From: Desulfoglaeba alkanexedens ALDC | Lineage (GTDB): Bacteria > Desulfobacterota > Syntrophobacteria > Syntrophobacterales > DSM-9756 | DNA length: 64,000 nucleotides | NCBI RefSeq assembly: GCF_005377625.1 | Contig: NZ_CP040098.1 | Location: 310,001 to 374,000 of the forward strand | Direction of reading: 5' to 3' | Part shown: in pieces, positions 24,250-33,792 of the stretch | How positions within the stretch are numbered: the stretch's first letter is position 1 | How the letters are laid out: every line of letters begins with the position of its first letter | The notes under the pieces: model-generated | The model's database searches: none | The model's input: only the letters and a program-made list of their open reading frames with translations | What the model was told of the DNA's origin: nothing | Position numbers and translations under genes: made by a program

Positions 24250-25143
24250 GTGACTCTTACCATCTTTTCCCAGCAGTTGATCAACGCGGTTTCCCTCGGA
24301 AGTCTGTACGCGCTGGTCGCCATTGGCTACACCATGGTCTACGGCATTTTGCGCCTCATCAACTTCGCCCACGGCGACCTTCTCATGGTTTCGTCCTACG
24401 CGGCCATCTACGGCATCACCATCTTCATGCTGCCCTGGTACGTGAGCTTTCCGCTGGCGATGGTCTTTACGGGCGTGGTCGGCATCCTGCTGGACCGGGC
24501 GGCCTACAAGCCCCTGCGGGATGCGCCCCGCATCTCGCTTCTCATTTCGGCCATCGGGGCTTCGTTTCTGCTGGAGAACCTGGCGCTGGTGATCATCGGG
24601 GGGATTCCCAAGGCCTTTCCCCGGCCGGACATGTTCGCTCGGGTCATCACGGTCCTTGGCGTCCGCATCCAGGTCCTGACCCTTTACATCCCGACCCTCA
24701 CCCTCATACTGCTCTTCGGCCTGCTGTTCATCGTCTACCGCACCAAAACGGGCAAGGCCATGCGGGCTGCGTCCAAGGACTTCGAAACCACCCGGCTGAT
24801 GGGCATCAACCTGGACCGCATCATAGCCGTGACCTTTCTTCTGGGTTCCACGCTGGCTGGAGCCGGCGGCATCATGTGGGCCATGAAGTACCCGCAGGTA
24901 AATCCCTTCATGGGCGTGATCCCTGGGCTCAAGGCCTTCATTGCGGCCGTGTTGGGGGGTATCGGCAACATCATCGGAGCTGTCATCGGGGGATTTCTCC
25001 TGGGTCTCGGCGAAATCCTTCTGGTGGCGCTGTTTCCGGGCATGGCGCAGTTTCGGGACGCCTTCTCCTTCGTGATCCTTATCCTAGTCCTTCTCTTCAG
25101 GCCCACGGGGATCATGGGAGAGCCCATCACCGACAAGACCTGA
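24250..25143 (+). CDS. livH: branched-chain amino acid ABC transporter, permease LivH
   Basis: 297 residues, almost all hydrophobic: about eight membrane segments. Family landmarks are SLGSLYALVAIGYTMVYGILRLINFAHGDLL at the N terminus (split here by length: ALVAIGYTMVYG, RLINFAHGDL), the cytoplasmic EAA-like loop KTGKAMRAASKDFETTRLMG, and VLGGIGNIIGAVIGGFLLG. The start is GTG at 24250 with AAGGATGAACC before it. It forms the membrane channel with LivM. Confidence 0.92.
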   Translation: MTLTIFSQQLINAVSLGSLYALVAIGYTMVYGILRLINFAHGDLLMVSSYAAIYGITIFMLPWYVSFPLAMVFTGVVGILLDRAAYKPLRDAPRISLLISAIGASFLLENLALVIIGGIPKAFPRPDMFARVITVLGVRIQVLTLYIPTLTLILLFGLLFIVYRTKTGKAMRAASKDFETTRLMGINLDRIIAVTFLLGSTLAGAGGIMWAMKYPQVNPFMGVIPGLKAFIAAVLGGIGNIIGAVIGGFLLGLGEILLVALFPGMAQFRDAFSFVILILVLLFRPTGIMGEPITDKT

Positions 25144-25163
25144 TGTAGCGGGAGGAAGCGGCC

Positions 25164-26204
25164 ATGAACCACAGCCGAAGAAACCTCGTCCTCAACGCCC
25201 TCAGCCTCGCCGCCCTGTTCAGCGTTCTCTACCTTTTCAAGCGTTACGGCACCGAGTACCAGGTGCGCATCCTGAACAACATGGGCATCTTTATCACGAT
25301 GGCCGTGAGCTACAACCTGGTCAACGGCGTCTGCGGGCTCCTGCACCTCGGACCGAACGCCTTCATCACCATCGGGGCTTACACGTCTGCGCTGCTCACC
25401 ATGTCGCCGGCGGAAAAACAGATGAGCTTCATCATCGAACCCCTCATCTGGCCTCTCAGCGTCGTCCAGGCTCCGTTCGTCGTCTCGCTTCTGGCCGGCG
25501 GCGTGACGGCCACCCTTTTCGCGTTTCTGATTTCCTTTCCCGTGCTGAGGGTCCGCGGCGACTACTTGGCCATCGTAACGCTGGGATTCGGCGAGGTGGT
25601 GCGCGTCATGTGCAATGCCCTTCAGAGCGTCACCAACGGGCCCCTCGGCATCAAAGGACTCACCCCCTACACCGATCTGTGGTGGTCCTGGGGGGTCGCC
25701 GTTTTCAGCATCATCGCCATTACCAAGCTCATCAACAGCAGCTACGGCCGTGCCATGAAGGCCATCCGGGAAGACGAAATCGCCGCCAAGGCCATGGGCA
25801 TCGATCCATTCAAGCATCTGATGCTGGCCTTTCTGGTGAGCGCCTTCTTCGGGGGGATCGCCGGAGGCCTCCTGGCCCACCTGATCACCACCATCTCCCC
25901 GACGCTCTTCACCTTCTTTCTGACGTTCAACCTCCTGATCATCATCGTGGTCGGCGGACTGGGAAGCACCACCGGGGCCGTGATCGGCGCCGTCCTTTTC
26001 ACCTGGGGGGGCGAAGCGCTGCGGGTGGTGGAAAGCCCCATGGATTTCGGCCTATTTGTGATTCCGGGCATCCCCGGAATGCGGATGGTCATCTTCAGCG
26101 TCATCCTCATGGCGGTCATCATCTTCGCCCGGCGCGGGATCATGGGCCGAAACGAGTTCAGTTGGGACGCCCTGTTCAGAAGACTGCGCCTGAGCGGACG
26201 ATAG
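25164..26204 (+). CDS. livM: branched-chain amino acid ABC transporter, permease LivM
   Basis: 346 residues, about eight to ten membrane segments. Landmarks are MAVSYNLVNGVCGLLHLGPN, FLISFPVLRVRGDYLAIVTL, GFGEVVRVM, the coupling loop SSYGRAMKAIREDEIAAKAMG and VVGGLGSTTGAVIGAVL. GGAGGAAGCGGCC precedes the ATG. It follows livH by 20 bases and precedes livG by 12, so this is one operon. Confidence 0.93.
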   Translation: MNHSRRNLVLNALSLAALFSVLYLFKRYGTEYQVRILNNMGIFITMAVSYNLVNGVCGLLHLGPNAFITIGAYTSALLTMSPAEKQMSFIIEPLIWPLSVVQAPFVVSLLAGGVTATLFAFLISFPVLRVRGDYLAIVTLGFGEVVRVMCNALQSVTNGPLGIKGLTPYTDLWWSWGVAVFSIIAITKLINSSYGRAMKAIREDEIAAKAMGIDPFKHLMLAFLVSAFFGGIAGGLLAHLITTISPTLFTFFLTFNLLIIIVVGGLGSTTGAVIGAVLFTWGGEALRVVESPMDFGLFVIPGIPGMRMVIFSVILMAVIIFARRGIMGRNEFSWDALFRRLRLSGR

Positions 26205-26216
26205 AGGACGGGTTTC

Positions 26217-26990
26217 ATGAGCGACTTTTTCAAACTGGACCGGCTGGTCATGCAGTTCGGCGGCCTGACCGCCGTCAGCAATTTTTCCATCGAGATCCAG
26301 CCCGGAGAGCTGGTGGGGCTCATCGGTCCCAACGGAGCCGGGAAGACTACGGTGTTCAACATGATCACCGGCTTCTACGCTCCGACCACGGGGCGGGTGA
26401 TTTGGCAGGGTGAAGACATCACGGGCCTGAAGGTTCATCGGATCACCGCCAAGGGCATCGCCCGGACCTTTCAGAATATCCGGCTCTTCACCGACATGAC
26501 GGTTCTCGAAAACGTCATGGTCTCGCTTCACCACAGGCTGCGGTCCCATTTCTGGGAAGCCATGCTTGGGCTTCCCCGCTATCTGAAGGAAGATCGAAGG
26601 ATGATTCAGGATGCCCGCACGTTCCTGGAGGACCTGAACCTGGTCCACCTGACCGACGAAAAGGCCGGCGCCCTTGCCTATGGTCAGCAGAGGCGGTTGG
26701 AGATCGCACGCGCTCTCGCCACCCACCCCAAGCTGCTCCTTCTGGACGAACCTGCAGCAGGCATGAATCCTCAAGAAACGAGGGAACTGGCCAAGCTGGT
26801 CCAGGACCTGCGGTCGCGGTACGCACTGACGATTTTTCTCATCGAGCACGACATGAAGTTCGTTATGGGACTCTGCGAACGGATCAAGGTGCTCGACTAC
26901 GGCGTCACCATCGCCGAAGGCACCCCCGCTGAAATCCAGAAGAACCCCGAAGTGATCAAGGCGTACCTGGGGGAACCGAAGCATGCTTGA
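26217..26990 (+). CDS. livG: branched-chain amino acid ABC transporter, ATPase LivG
   Basis: 257 residues. Walker A GPNGAGKTTVFNMI, Q-loop ARTFQNIRLF, signature LAYGQQRRLEIARAL, Walker B LLLLDEPAAGMNPQE, switch His in FLIEHDMKFV. The signature begins YGQQ instead of SGGQ, the normal LivG form. It lies in the cytoplasm on the inner face of LivHM. It overlaps livF by eight bases. Confidence 0.94.
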   Translation: MSDFFKLDRLVMQFGGLTAVSNFSIEIQPGELVGLIGPNGAGKTTVFNMITGFYAPTTGRVIWQGEDITGLKVHRITAKGIARTFQNIRLFTDMTVLENVMVSLHHRLRSHFWEAMLGLPRYLKEDRRMIQDARTFLEDLNLVHLTDEKAGALAYGQQRRLEIARALATHPKLLLLDEPAAGMNPQETRELAKLVQDLRSRYALTIFLIEHDMKFVMGLCERIKVLDYGVTIAEGTPAEIQKNPEVIKAYLGEPKHA

Positions 26991-27687
26991 AATCCAAGAC
27001 CTGCACGTATACTACGGGGGCATCCACGCCCTCAAAGGCATCAACCTCACGGTGAAGGAAGGCCGGATCGTCACGCTCATCGGCGCCAACGGCGCCGGAA
27101 AAAGCACGACGCTCCGGACCATCGCGGGATTGGTGAGACCGAGGCAGGGGACGATCCGCTTCAACGGCGCCGATCTGTCCCGGACACCAACCTACCGGAT
27201 CATCCGCCGGGGAATCGGCGTGGCCCCTGAAGGCCGCCGCGTCTTCTCCAACCTCACGGTGCTGGAAAACCTGGAACTGGGCGCATACAACCGAAGCAAG
27301 GCGGAGTACCTTGAGCAGCTGGAATGGGTCTATACGCTGTTTCCACGGCTGGAAGAACGGCGAAAGCAGCTGGCGGGAACATTGAGCGGTGGCGAGCAAC
27401 AGATGTTGGCCCTGGGGCGGGCGCTCATGAGCCGCCCCAAGCTGGTGCTCCTGGACGAACCCTCGCTGGGGCTCGCCCCACTGGTGGTGGAAGAAGTCTT
27501 CAATGCCATCGAAACCGTCAACCGGCAAGGCGCCACCATCCTGCTGGTGGAACAGAACGCCATGGCTGCCCTGAACGTCGCGCACTACGCCTATGTCCTG
27601 GAAACCGGTCGCATCACCCTGGAGGGAGTGGGCAGGGAACTGCTCAAAGACGAAAGAGTGCGAAAAGCCTACCTGGGGGAAGACTGA
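26983..27687 (+). CDS. livF: branched-chain amino acid ABC transporter, ATPase LivF
   Basis: 234 residues, standard LivF size. Walker A GANGAGKSTTLRTIAG, signature LSGGEQQMLALGRALM, Walker B LVLLDEPSLGLAP, and LLVEQNAMAAL where the switch histidine is replaced by glutamine, as is normal in LivF. Its start lies within the livG 3' end (ATG at 26983). Last gene of the operon. Confidence 0.95.
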   Translation: MLEIQDLHVYYGGIHALKGINLTVKEGRIVTLIGANGAGKSTTLRTIAGLVRPRQGTIRFNGADLSRTPTYRIIRRGIGVAPEGRRVFSNLTVLENLELGAYNRSKAEYLEQLEWVYTLFPRLEERRKQLAGTLSGGEQQMLALGRALMSRPKLVLLDEPSLGLAPLVVEEVFNAIETVNRQGATILLVEQNAMAALNVAHYAYVLETGRITLEGVGRELLKDERVRKAYLGED

Positions 27688-27736
27688 CGCCGGCTCAGCC
27701 CCGGCAGACGCCGCACCGAACGGAAGGCCGGAAAGA

Positions 27737-27767
27737 GCGGGCGCCCGCACCGATACGGGGCCCGCTT
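27737..27767. terminator. hairpin between convergent livF and serC
   Basis: AGCGGGC near 27737 pairs with GCCCGCT near 27760 across a 17-base loop, which itself is G+C-rich. It lies in the 83-base gap between the two convergent genes. No strong U-tract follows, so function as a terminator is only likely by position. Confidence 0.4.
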
Positions 27768-27770
27768 GTA

Positions 27771-28856
27771 TCAGCCGTTTTTCTTTTCGAAGTCTTTCAT
27801 GAAATGCACCAGGGCTTCCACTCCTTCCAGGGGCATGGCGTTGTAGATGGAAGCCCGGCAGCCTCCCACCGAACGGTGCCCCTTGAGTCCTCCGAGCCCC
27901 GCCCGTGTCGCTTCTTCGATAAACTTCTGTTCCAGTTCCGGGGTGGGCAGCCGGAAAGTCACGTTCATGGCGGAACGGGATTCCGGGGAAGCGGTGCCTC
28001 GGTAGAAATCCGTCTCATCGATGCACGCGTAAAGCAGATCCGCCTTCCGCCGATTGATGTCCTCCATGGCCGCCACACCGCCCACGGTTTCTTCGAGCCA
28101 TTTCAAAACGAGCCCCACCACGTAGATGGCGAAACATGGAGGTGTATTGAAAAGGGAATTCTTTTCCGCGTAGGTGGTGTACCGGAACATAGTGGGGAGA
28201 TCGGCGGGGACCCGTTCCAGCATGTCTTCGCGAAGGATCACCAAGGTCACTCCCGCGGGGCCGGCGTTTTTCTGCGCCCCGGCGTAGATGAGTCCGAACG
28301 GCTCCGGATCGAAGACCCGGCTCAAGATGTCGGAGGACATGTCACTCACCAGGGGCACACCGCCCGTTTCGGGAAACCTCTTCCACTGGGTACCCCGGAT
28401 GGTGTTGTTGGATGTGATGTGAAGGTAGGACGCATCGGGATTGACGGGAACGGTTTCGGGAATGTAAGTGTATTCCCGATCTTTGGAACCGGCCACCACG
28501 CGCACGTCCTTTCCGAGAATCTGGGCTTCCTTGATCGCCTTGGTGGACCAGGTGCCGGTATCCACGTAGTCCAGGGGTTTTCCGGGCAGCGCCAGGTTCA
28601 TGGCCACCATGGGAAATTGCATGCTGGCCCCGCCCTGGAGAAAAAGCACCCTGAAGCGGTCGCTCAGATTCAGCAGGCGCCGGGTCCGGGCCACCGCATC
28701 GTTCAAAACGTCGTCAAACCACTTGGAACGGTGGCTCACTTCCATGATGGACATTCCTGAACCCTTGTAATTGAGAAGCTCCGCCTGTATTTCCTGGAGA
28801 ACGGGCAAGGGGAGAACGGCCGGTCCCGGGTTGAAGTTGAAAATCCGATCGGTCAT
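27771..28856 (-). CDS. serC: phosphoserine aminotransferase
   Basis: 361 residues, standard SerC. It makes 3-phosphoserine from 3-phosphohydroxypyruvate and glutamate with PLP. Seen are IFNFNPGPAVLPLPVL, LNYKGSGMSIMEVSHRS, LFLQGGASMQFPMVAMNL, SDMSSDILSR, the PLP lysine in YAGAQKNAGPAGVTLVI, TMFRYTTYAEKNSLFNTPPCF and the C-terminal GHRSVGGCRASIYNAMP. AAGGAGGGTTCAAGC precedes the ATG. It is divergent from the HesA-like gene. Confidence 0.97.
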   Translation of the reverse strand: MTDRIFNFNPGPAVLPLPVLQEIQAELLNYKGSGMSIMEVSHRSKWFDDVLNDAVARTRRLLNLSDRFRVLFLQGGASMQFPMVAMNLALPGKPLDYVDTGTWSTKAIKEAQILGKDVRVVAGSKDREYTYIPETVPVNPDASYLHITSNNTIRGTQWKRFPETGGVPLVSDMSSDILSRVFDPEPFGLIYAGAQKNAGPAGVTLVILREDMLERVPADLPTMFRYTTYAEKNSLFNTPPCFAIYVVGLVLKWLEETVGGVAAMEDINRRKADLLYACIDETDFYRGTASPESRSAMNVTFRLPTPELEQKFIEEATRAGLGGLKGHRSVGGCRASIYNAMPLEGVEALVHFMKDFEKKNG

Positions 28857-29018
28857 GCTTGAACCCTCCTTGGAACCATTGAAAGTGTGTTCTTTGATAC
28901 ATCGACCTGGGCGTCAATAGCCGGAGGTATGGCCACAGGCTCCAACGTCGAAAGACCGAAGCTGGTACGCTAACGAGGGCCCCTCCTTTTGTCAATCGGA
29001 ATCAAGGATGTTTTCCCT

Positions 29019-29855
29019 ATGAAACTTCGAGAACTCGCCCATACCGTTTCCTACGGAGGTGAAGACAGGCTGGTGGTGGAGGATGGGACGGTCCTCGCAT
29101 GGGCCGAAAGGGAAAAGATCCCCCCTTGGGAGGCTCAGAACTCCTTTCTGGAAGAGGGCGTTCTTCCCCTCCGTTACCTCAAGAATCTCCAGGGGATCGA
29201 TCTGTCCGATCAGCAGCGTCTCGGCCGATCGAGCGTCTTCATCTGCGGGTGCGGCGGCCTCGGGGGCGTCATCGCTCACCTTCTGGCCCGCTGCGGTGTG
29301 GGGCATCTCCGGATCGCCGACGGTGACCGCTTTGAACTCACCAATTGCAACCGCCAGTGGTTCTGCCACAGCGGAAGCCTGGGCCGGTCCAAGGCAAGGG
29401 CGGGAGCCGAGCAGCTCGCAGCCATGAATCCCCTCATCCGGATCGAAGCCATGGAAGACACGTTTCGAAGCGAAACCGCCGCCGTGATGCTGGACGGTGC
29501 GGACGCAGCCATGGACGCCCTGGACAACCTTGAAACACGTTTTTTCCTGGAGGAAGCCTGCCGCGCGCGCGGCATTCCTTTGGTGCACGGAGCGGTTGCG
29601 GGATGGTGGGGACAGTTGGTCACGCTGCTTCCGGATTCCCGGTGTTCCCTTTCGGATCTCTACGGCGGGCGAAAGCGGCGCGATCCTGCCGAAGAGGCCA
29701 TGGGGGTGTTGGGGGTCACTGCAAGCCTGGTGGGAAGCCTCCAGGCGATGGAAGCGCTTCGCCTGCTGCTGCACCGAGCGCCGGCCTATGCCGACAGGTT
29801 CGTCTATTTTGACGGGGACAGTGGGCTCATCCACGCCATGGCTCTTTCCCCTTGA
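29019..29855 (+). CDS. HesA/MoeB/ThiF family adenylyltransferase (E1-like), divergent
   Basis: 278 residues. An N-terminal region of about 70 residues is followed by the E1 nucleotide-binding fold: FICGCGGLGGVIAHLLARCG (75-93), the acidic loop RIADGDRFELTNCNRQ (98-113), LGRSKARAGAEQLAAMNP, and the Mg-site DALDNLETR (166-174). The two CxxC pairs that bind zinc in MoeB and ThiF are missing; only Cys209 is near that position (PDSRCSLSDLYGG). It would adenylate the C terminus of a ubiquitin-like sulfur carrier (ThiS/MoaD type), but none is near. Start 29019 is favoured over a TTG at 28989. It lies between serC and pepA; its pathway is unknown. Confidence 0.78.
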   Translation: MKLRELAHTVSYGGEDRLVVEDGTVLAWAEREKIPPWEAQNSFLEEGVLPLRYLKNLQGIDLSDQQRLGRSSVFICGCGGLGGVIAHLLARCGVGHLRIADGDRFELTNCNRQWFCHSGSLGRSKARAGAEQLAAMNPLIRIEAMEDTFRSETAAVMLDGADAAMDALDNLETRFFLEEACRARGIPLVHGAVAGWWGQLVTLLPDSRCSLSDLYGGRKRRDPAEEAMGVLGVTASLVGSLQAMEALRLLLHRAPAYADRFVYFDGDSGLIHAMALSP

Positions 29856-29897
29856 TTCCGGCTCTGTTATGTTCGAGGCGATGGAGGGTGAGGAAAC

Positions 29898-31415
29898 ATG
29901 CAGATTCAGTGGTCCGTACTACCGCCGGAAGAATGTTCATCGGAAGCCGTGATCTTTTTCGTTCCTAAAAATGCGAAGGCTTTGCCGGCGGCCTTCACCG
30001 CGTGGGCCGGCCGCGCCGCGCCCTGGATTCTCACATCCCGGGCGCTTCACGACTTTCAGGCTGAACCGCAGCGGGTGGAGGTGCTCTACAGCCCCGCCGA
30101 AGCCCGTATTCCGAGGGCGATCGTGGCCGGCTTGGGTGAAGAAAAGGAAATCGATTTGGAAAAGCTCCGGGGAGCGGCCGCCGCGGCTTTCCGAAAAGCC
30201 AGAGACCTCAAACTTCGCAGCGTGGGTATTCCCCTCCAGGCGCTGGAAGGGTTGCCTTTTCCATTGGAAAAGGCTCTTGAAGAAGCCGTGACTGGAGGGC
30301 TTTCCGGACTCTACCGCTACGATGTGTTGAAGACCCGGGACCGGGATTCTTTGCACCATTTGGAAGGCCTCCAGCTCTTTTCGACCGATGACCCGGAACC
30401 GGCCCGGCTGGAAGCCGTAGCCCGGGCCGAGGCCGTGATCGCCGGCATCTATATGGCCCGGGACCTCACCACGGCCCCTTCCAACGACCTCACGCCCACC
30501 CGCATGATGGAGGAATCGCGGAAGCTCGCCGAGCGCCATGGATTCGCACTGGAAGTGATCGACCAGGCCGGAGCGCGGGAACTGGGAATGGGGGCGTTCA
30601 CGGCTGTGGCTCAGGGAAGCCTGGAACCCGCCTATTTCATCGTCATGGAACATGCCCCCGAAACCCGCCGATCCGATCCTCCGCTGGTGCTGATCGGCAA
30701 GGGGATCACCTTCGACACAGGTGGCATCTCCATCAAACCCAGCCAGAACCTGGAAGCCATGAAGCACGATATGGCCGGCGCCGCTGCGGTGTTGGGAGCG
30801 ATGGAAGCCATCGGCAGGCAAGACATCCAGCGCCGGGTGGTGGCGCTCCTTCCGTGCACGGAAAACATGCCCGACGGCAAAGCCTACAAGCCGGGGGACG
30901 TGCTGCGGACCCTGGCGGGACTCACCGTGGAAGTCATCAGCACCGACGCCGAGGGGCGACTGATCCTCTGCGACGCCCTGGCTTACGCTCAACGCTTCCA
31001 GCCCGCCGCGGTTCTGGACATCGCGACGCTCACGGGCGCCTGCATCGTGGCGCTCGGCGACCAGGCGGCGGGAATCATGGGAAACCGGCAGGAACTGGTC
31101 GAAGCCGTGAGAACGATGGGCGACGCGGTGGGGGAGCGTTTCTGGCCGCTGCCTCTCTGGGATCTCTACTTTGAAAGCATCAAAAGCGACGTGGCCGATT
31201 TCAAGAACGTGGGCGACCGGAAGGCGGGCACCATCATCGGCGGCATCTTCCTCAAGCAGTTCGTCCCCGACGTTGTTCCGTGGGTCCACCTGGACATCGC
31301 TGGAACCGCCTGGGCCGACAAGGATCGGGAAGCCATCCCCAAGGGAGCCACAGGGTTCGGCGTGCGGACGCTGTTTGAGGTTGTCCGGGGCTGGGAGGAA
31401 ATCCGGCCGCGTTGA
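29898..31415 (+). CDS. pepA: leucyl aminopeptidase (M17 family)
   Basis: 505 residues, normal PepA length, cytoplasmic. An N-terminal macro-like domain (about 1-160) is followed by the metal-dependent catalytic domain: VLIGKGITFDTGGISIKPSQ with a metal-ligand Asp and Lys, MKHDMAGAAAVLGAM, VALLPCTENMPDGKAYKPGD and the M17 signature written STDAEGRLILCDALAYAQ (usually NTDAEGRL). VLDIATLTGACIVALG follows. GAGGAAAC precedes the ATG. It removes N-terminal residues from peptides and in some bacteria also binds DNA. Confidence 0.95.
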   Translation: MQIQWSVLPPEECSSEAVIFFVPKNAKALPAAFTAWAGRAAPWILTSRALHDFQAEPQRVEVLYSPAEARIPRAIVAGLGEEKEIDLEKLRGAAAAAFRKARDLKLRSVGIPLQALEGLPFPLEKALEEAVTGGLSGLYRYDVLKTRDRDSLHHLEGLQLFSTDDPEPARLEAVARAEAVIAGIYMARDLTTAPSNDLTPTRMMEESRKLAERHGFALEVIDQAGARELGMGAFTAVAQGSLEPAYFIVMEHAPETRRSDPPLVLIGKGITFDTGGISIKPSQNLEAMKHDMAGAAAVLGAMEAIGRQDIQRRVVALLPCTENMPDGKAYKPGDVLRTLAGLTVEVISTDAEGRLILCDALAYAQRFQPAAVLDIATLTGACIVALGDQAAGIMGNRQELVEAVRTMGDAVGERFWPLPLWDLYFESIKSDVADFKNVGDRKAGTIIGGIFLKQFVPDVVPWVHLDIAGTAWADKDREAIPKGATGFGVRTLFEVVRGWEEIRPR

Positions 31416-31457
31416 CGGGGCGGTTCGCTCGCTGTTCGCAGAACATGCGCCAAGGAA

Positions 31458-31479
31458 GCCCTCGACTTCAGTCGGGGGC
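31458..31479. terminator. hairpin overlapping the ftsH stop, between convergent pepA and ftsH
   Basis: GCCCTCGAC (31458-31466) pairs with GTCGGGGGC (31471-31479), one wobble pair, loop of four bases. It spans the ftsH stop codon and lies 43 bases after pepA. No U-tract follows. Confidence 0.35.
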
Positions 31480-33456
31480 AATTGACCCCTTCACAGACTC
31501 CCCGCCGCTCTCCCCGGTTTCCGCCGACCCGCCCTTTTCCCGGCGCTGGTTTCTGCCGGCGGCGCGCACTTCTTCGGCAAACCGCTTCAATTCCTCCCCT
31601 TCCAATACTTCCTTCTCCAGGAGGATGCTTGCCAGGCGATCCAGATACTCGCGCTTTTCCATGAGGATGAACCGCACCTTTTGATGGGCTTCTTCCATGA
31701 GGACGGCCATTTCTTCATCGATTTCCTGGGCGGTTCGCTCGCTGAACTCCCGGACCCTGGGACCCGCCACGTCCAGAAAAGGCGAACGGGGTTCGCGGGT
31801 GAAGGTGAGGAGTCCCAGGCGGCTGCTCATCCCGTATTCCATGACCATGCTGCGGGCGATGTCCGTCGCCCGCTGCAGGTCGTTCTGGGCCCCGGTGGAA
31901 ACGTCCCCAAAGACGATCTCTTCCGCCACACGGCCGCCGAGAAGCACGTAGAGGCGGTCCAGGAGCTCTTCGCGGGTCATGAGGTAGCGGTCTTCCGTGG
32001 GCAGTTGCTGGGTATAGCCGAGGGCTGCGATTCCTCGAGGAATGATCGAGATCTTGTTCACGGGATCGGCGTTTTTCACGCTCATGGCCACCAGGGCGTG
32101 GCCCGCTTCGTGATAGGCGACGATTTTCTTTTCGTGGGGATTCATCGCCCGGTTCTTCTTTTCAAGGCCGGCGATGATCCTGTCGATGGCTTCCTGGAAT
32201 TCCGCCATGCCGACCACGTCTTTTCCCCGGCGGCCGGCCAGGAGGGCCGCCTCGTTGACCAGGTTCGCCAGGTCCGCCCCCACAAACCCCGGCGTCATGG
32301 CGGCGATCTTGTGGAGATCCACATCGTCGTCGAGCTTGACGTTCCGCGAATGGATCCGCAGGATGGCTTCCCGCCCCCGGATGTCGGGCTTGTCGATGGC
32401 CACATGGCGGTCGAAGCGGCCCGGGCGAAGCAGCGCCGGGTCGAGGATTTCCGGGCGGTTGGTGGCGGCCATGATGATAACGCCCGAATTGGGCTCAAAA
32501 CCATCCATTTCCACTAGGAGCTGGTTGAGGGTCTGTTCGCGCTCATCGTGACCGCCCATGGGATTCAAGCCCCGCGCCTTGCCCAGCGCATCCAGCTCGT
32601 CGATGAAGATGATGCAAGGGGCGTTCTGCTTGGCTTGGCCGAAGAGATCCCGGACCCGCGCGGCTCCCACACCCACAAACATCTCCACGAAATCGGAGCC
32701 GCTCATGCTGAAAAACGGCACTCCGGCTTCCCCGGCCACGGCCTTGGCGAGAAGCGTCTTTCCGGTCCCGGGCGCTCCCACGAGAAGCACGCCCTTCGGG
32801 ATTTTCGCTCCAATTTTCTGGAATTTTTCCGGCGTCTTGAGAAATTCGACAATTTCCTGGAGTTCCGCCTTGGCTTCATCGATCCCGGCCACGTCCTCAA
32901 AGGTGACCCCCACTTCCTTTTCCGCGTAAATCTTCACCCGGGCCTTCCCCACGGAAAGAACCCCCTGAGGCCCGCCGCCCATCCGCCGGATAAGGAAACT
33001 CCAGAACAGAATGAAGACCGCCATGGGGAGCAGCCACGAGAGGATGGCGGCCACAAGGCGGCTTTCCAGCCTCCCGGTGTACTTGACGCCCTGTTCATCC
33101 AGGAGTTTCACCAAGTCCGGATCGTCCACGCGGACCGTGACGAAATATTTATCCGTTTGGTCGTCCGGGGAAAACATCTGGCCGCGGATCTTGTCGGTTT
33201 CGATGACGACGTTTTTAACCCGGCCTTCCCGAACGTGCTGTTTGAATTCCGAATAGGGGATCTTAAGCATCTGCTGTTCGAAGAAGTAGTTCTGGAGGAA
33301 AGACACCGCCAGGAGGGCCAGTAGGAAATACCAGAACGAAAATTGGACCTTCCGGCGCGACGGGTCCTGGGATCCATCCCCACCGCCCATCGATCCTTTC
33401 AAGCGATCCATGATGTCTTTCAAGCCGCCCGAGCCTTTCTCGGATTTATTGGCCAT
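31468..33456 (-). CDS. ftsH: ATP-dependent zinc metalloprotease FtsH
   Basis: 662 residues. Membrane AAA+ protease that degrades misfolded membrane and regulatory proteins. Two TM segments (about 33-52 and 130-150) flank a periplasmic domain; then AAA domain with Walker A GAPGTGKT, Walker [12 protein letters not shown], pore loop [14 protein letters not shown], second region of homology [21 protein letters not shown], and the zinc site [10 protein letters not shown] with a downstream acidic ligand. The ATG at 33456 has AGGAG eight bases before it, whereas for the ATG at 33462 the site is only two bases away. Confidence 0.96.
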   Translation of the reverse strand: MANKSEKGSGGLKDIMDRLKGSMGGGDGSQDPSRRKVQFSFWYFLLALLAVSFLQNYFFEQQMLKIPYSEFKQHVREGRVKNVVIETDKIRGQMFSPDDQTDKYFVTVRVDDPDLVKLLDEQGVKYTGRLESRLVAAILSWLLPMAVFILFWSFLIRRMGGGPQGVLSVGKARVKIYAEKEVGVTFEDVAGIDEAKAELQEIVEFLKTPEKFQKIGAKIPKGVLLVGAPGTGKTLLAKAVAGEAGVPFFSMSGSDFVEMFVGVGAARVRDLFGQAKQNAPCIIFIDELDALGKARGLNPMGGHDEREQTLNQLLVEMDGFEPNSGVIIMAATNRPEILDPALLRPGRFDRHVAIDKPDIRGREAILRIHSRNVKLDDDVDLHKIAAMTPGFVGADLANLVNEAALLAGRRGKDVVGMAEFQEAIDRIIAGLEKKNRAMNPHEKKIVAYHEAGHALVAMSVKNADPVNKISIIPRGIAALGYTQQLPTEDRYLMTREELLDRLYVLLGGRVAEEIVFGDVSTGAQNDLQRATDIARSMVMEYGMSSRLGLLTFTREPRSPFLDVAGPRVREFSERTAQEIDEEMAVLMEEAHQKVRFILMEKREYLDRLASILLEKEVLEGEELKRFAEEVRAAGRNQRREKGGSAETGESGGESVKGSIAPD

Positions 33457-33639
33457 GACCATTGCTCCTGCAAGGTTCCCTGTTCACAATGTCTTTGCCG
33501 CCGTCAAAAGATATTCTACACCCGTTGACCGGAGATCGCAGGCGGCCGGGGCTTCGAGGCGACGCGTTCGACCTTTCGATACGGCGTTTCGGCGAGGGCT
33601 CTCCGCGATGGAAGCCGCTTGTAAGCATCGGCGATTTTT

Positions 33640-33695
33640 TGGTAGCGTAGAAAATAATAGACTTAGTATTTGATGCCAAATTCTATTTCCCCTCC
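33640..33695. repeat. dispersed repeat B, copy 2
   Basis: Same orientation as 22514-22569, starting TGGTAGCGTAGAAAATAATA. The two copies differ at a few positions only. It lies between ftsH and the dppC remnant, in a 490-base stretch without an intact gene. Confidence 0.8.
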
Positions 33696-33792
33696 CCTTG
33701 TGGGAGGGGAGTAAGGGGAGGGGAATGTAACTGATTGACATACGTTGATTTTCTCACCCTCACCCCAACCCTCTCCCATCAAGGGAGAGGGG
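33689..33792. repeat. two C/G-rich inverted repeats next to repeat B
   Basis: CCCCTCCCCTT (33689-33699) pairs with AAGGGGAGGGG (33713-33723). Further on, CCCTCTCCC (33769-33777) pairs with GGGAGAGGG (33783-33791), preceded by CTCACCCTCACCCCAA and followed by AATTTTTT. The second is of the CTCACCC...CCCTCTCCC type of dispersed intergenic repeat seen in many bacteria, and its T-run could terminate a plus-strand transcript. Confidence 0.7.
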
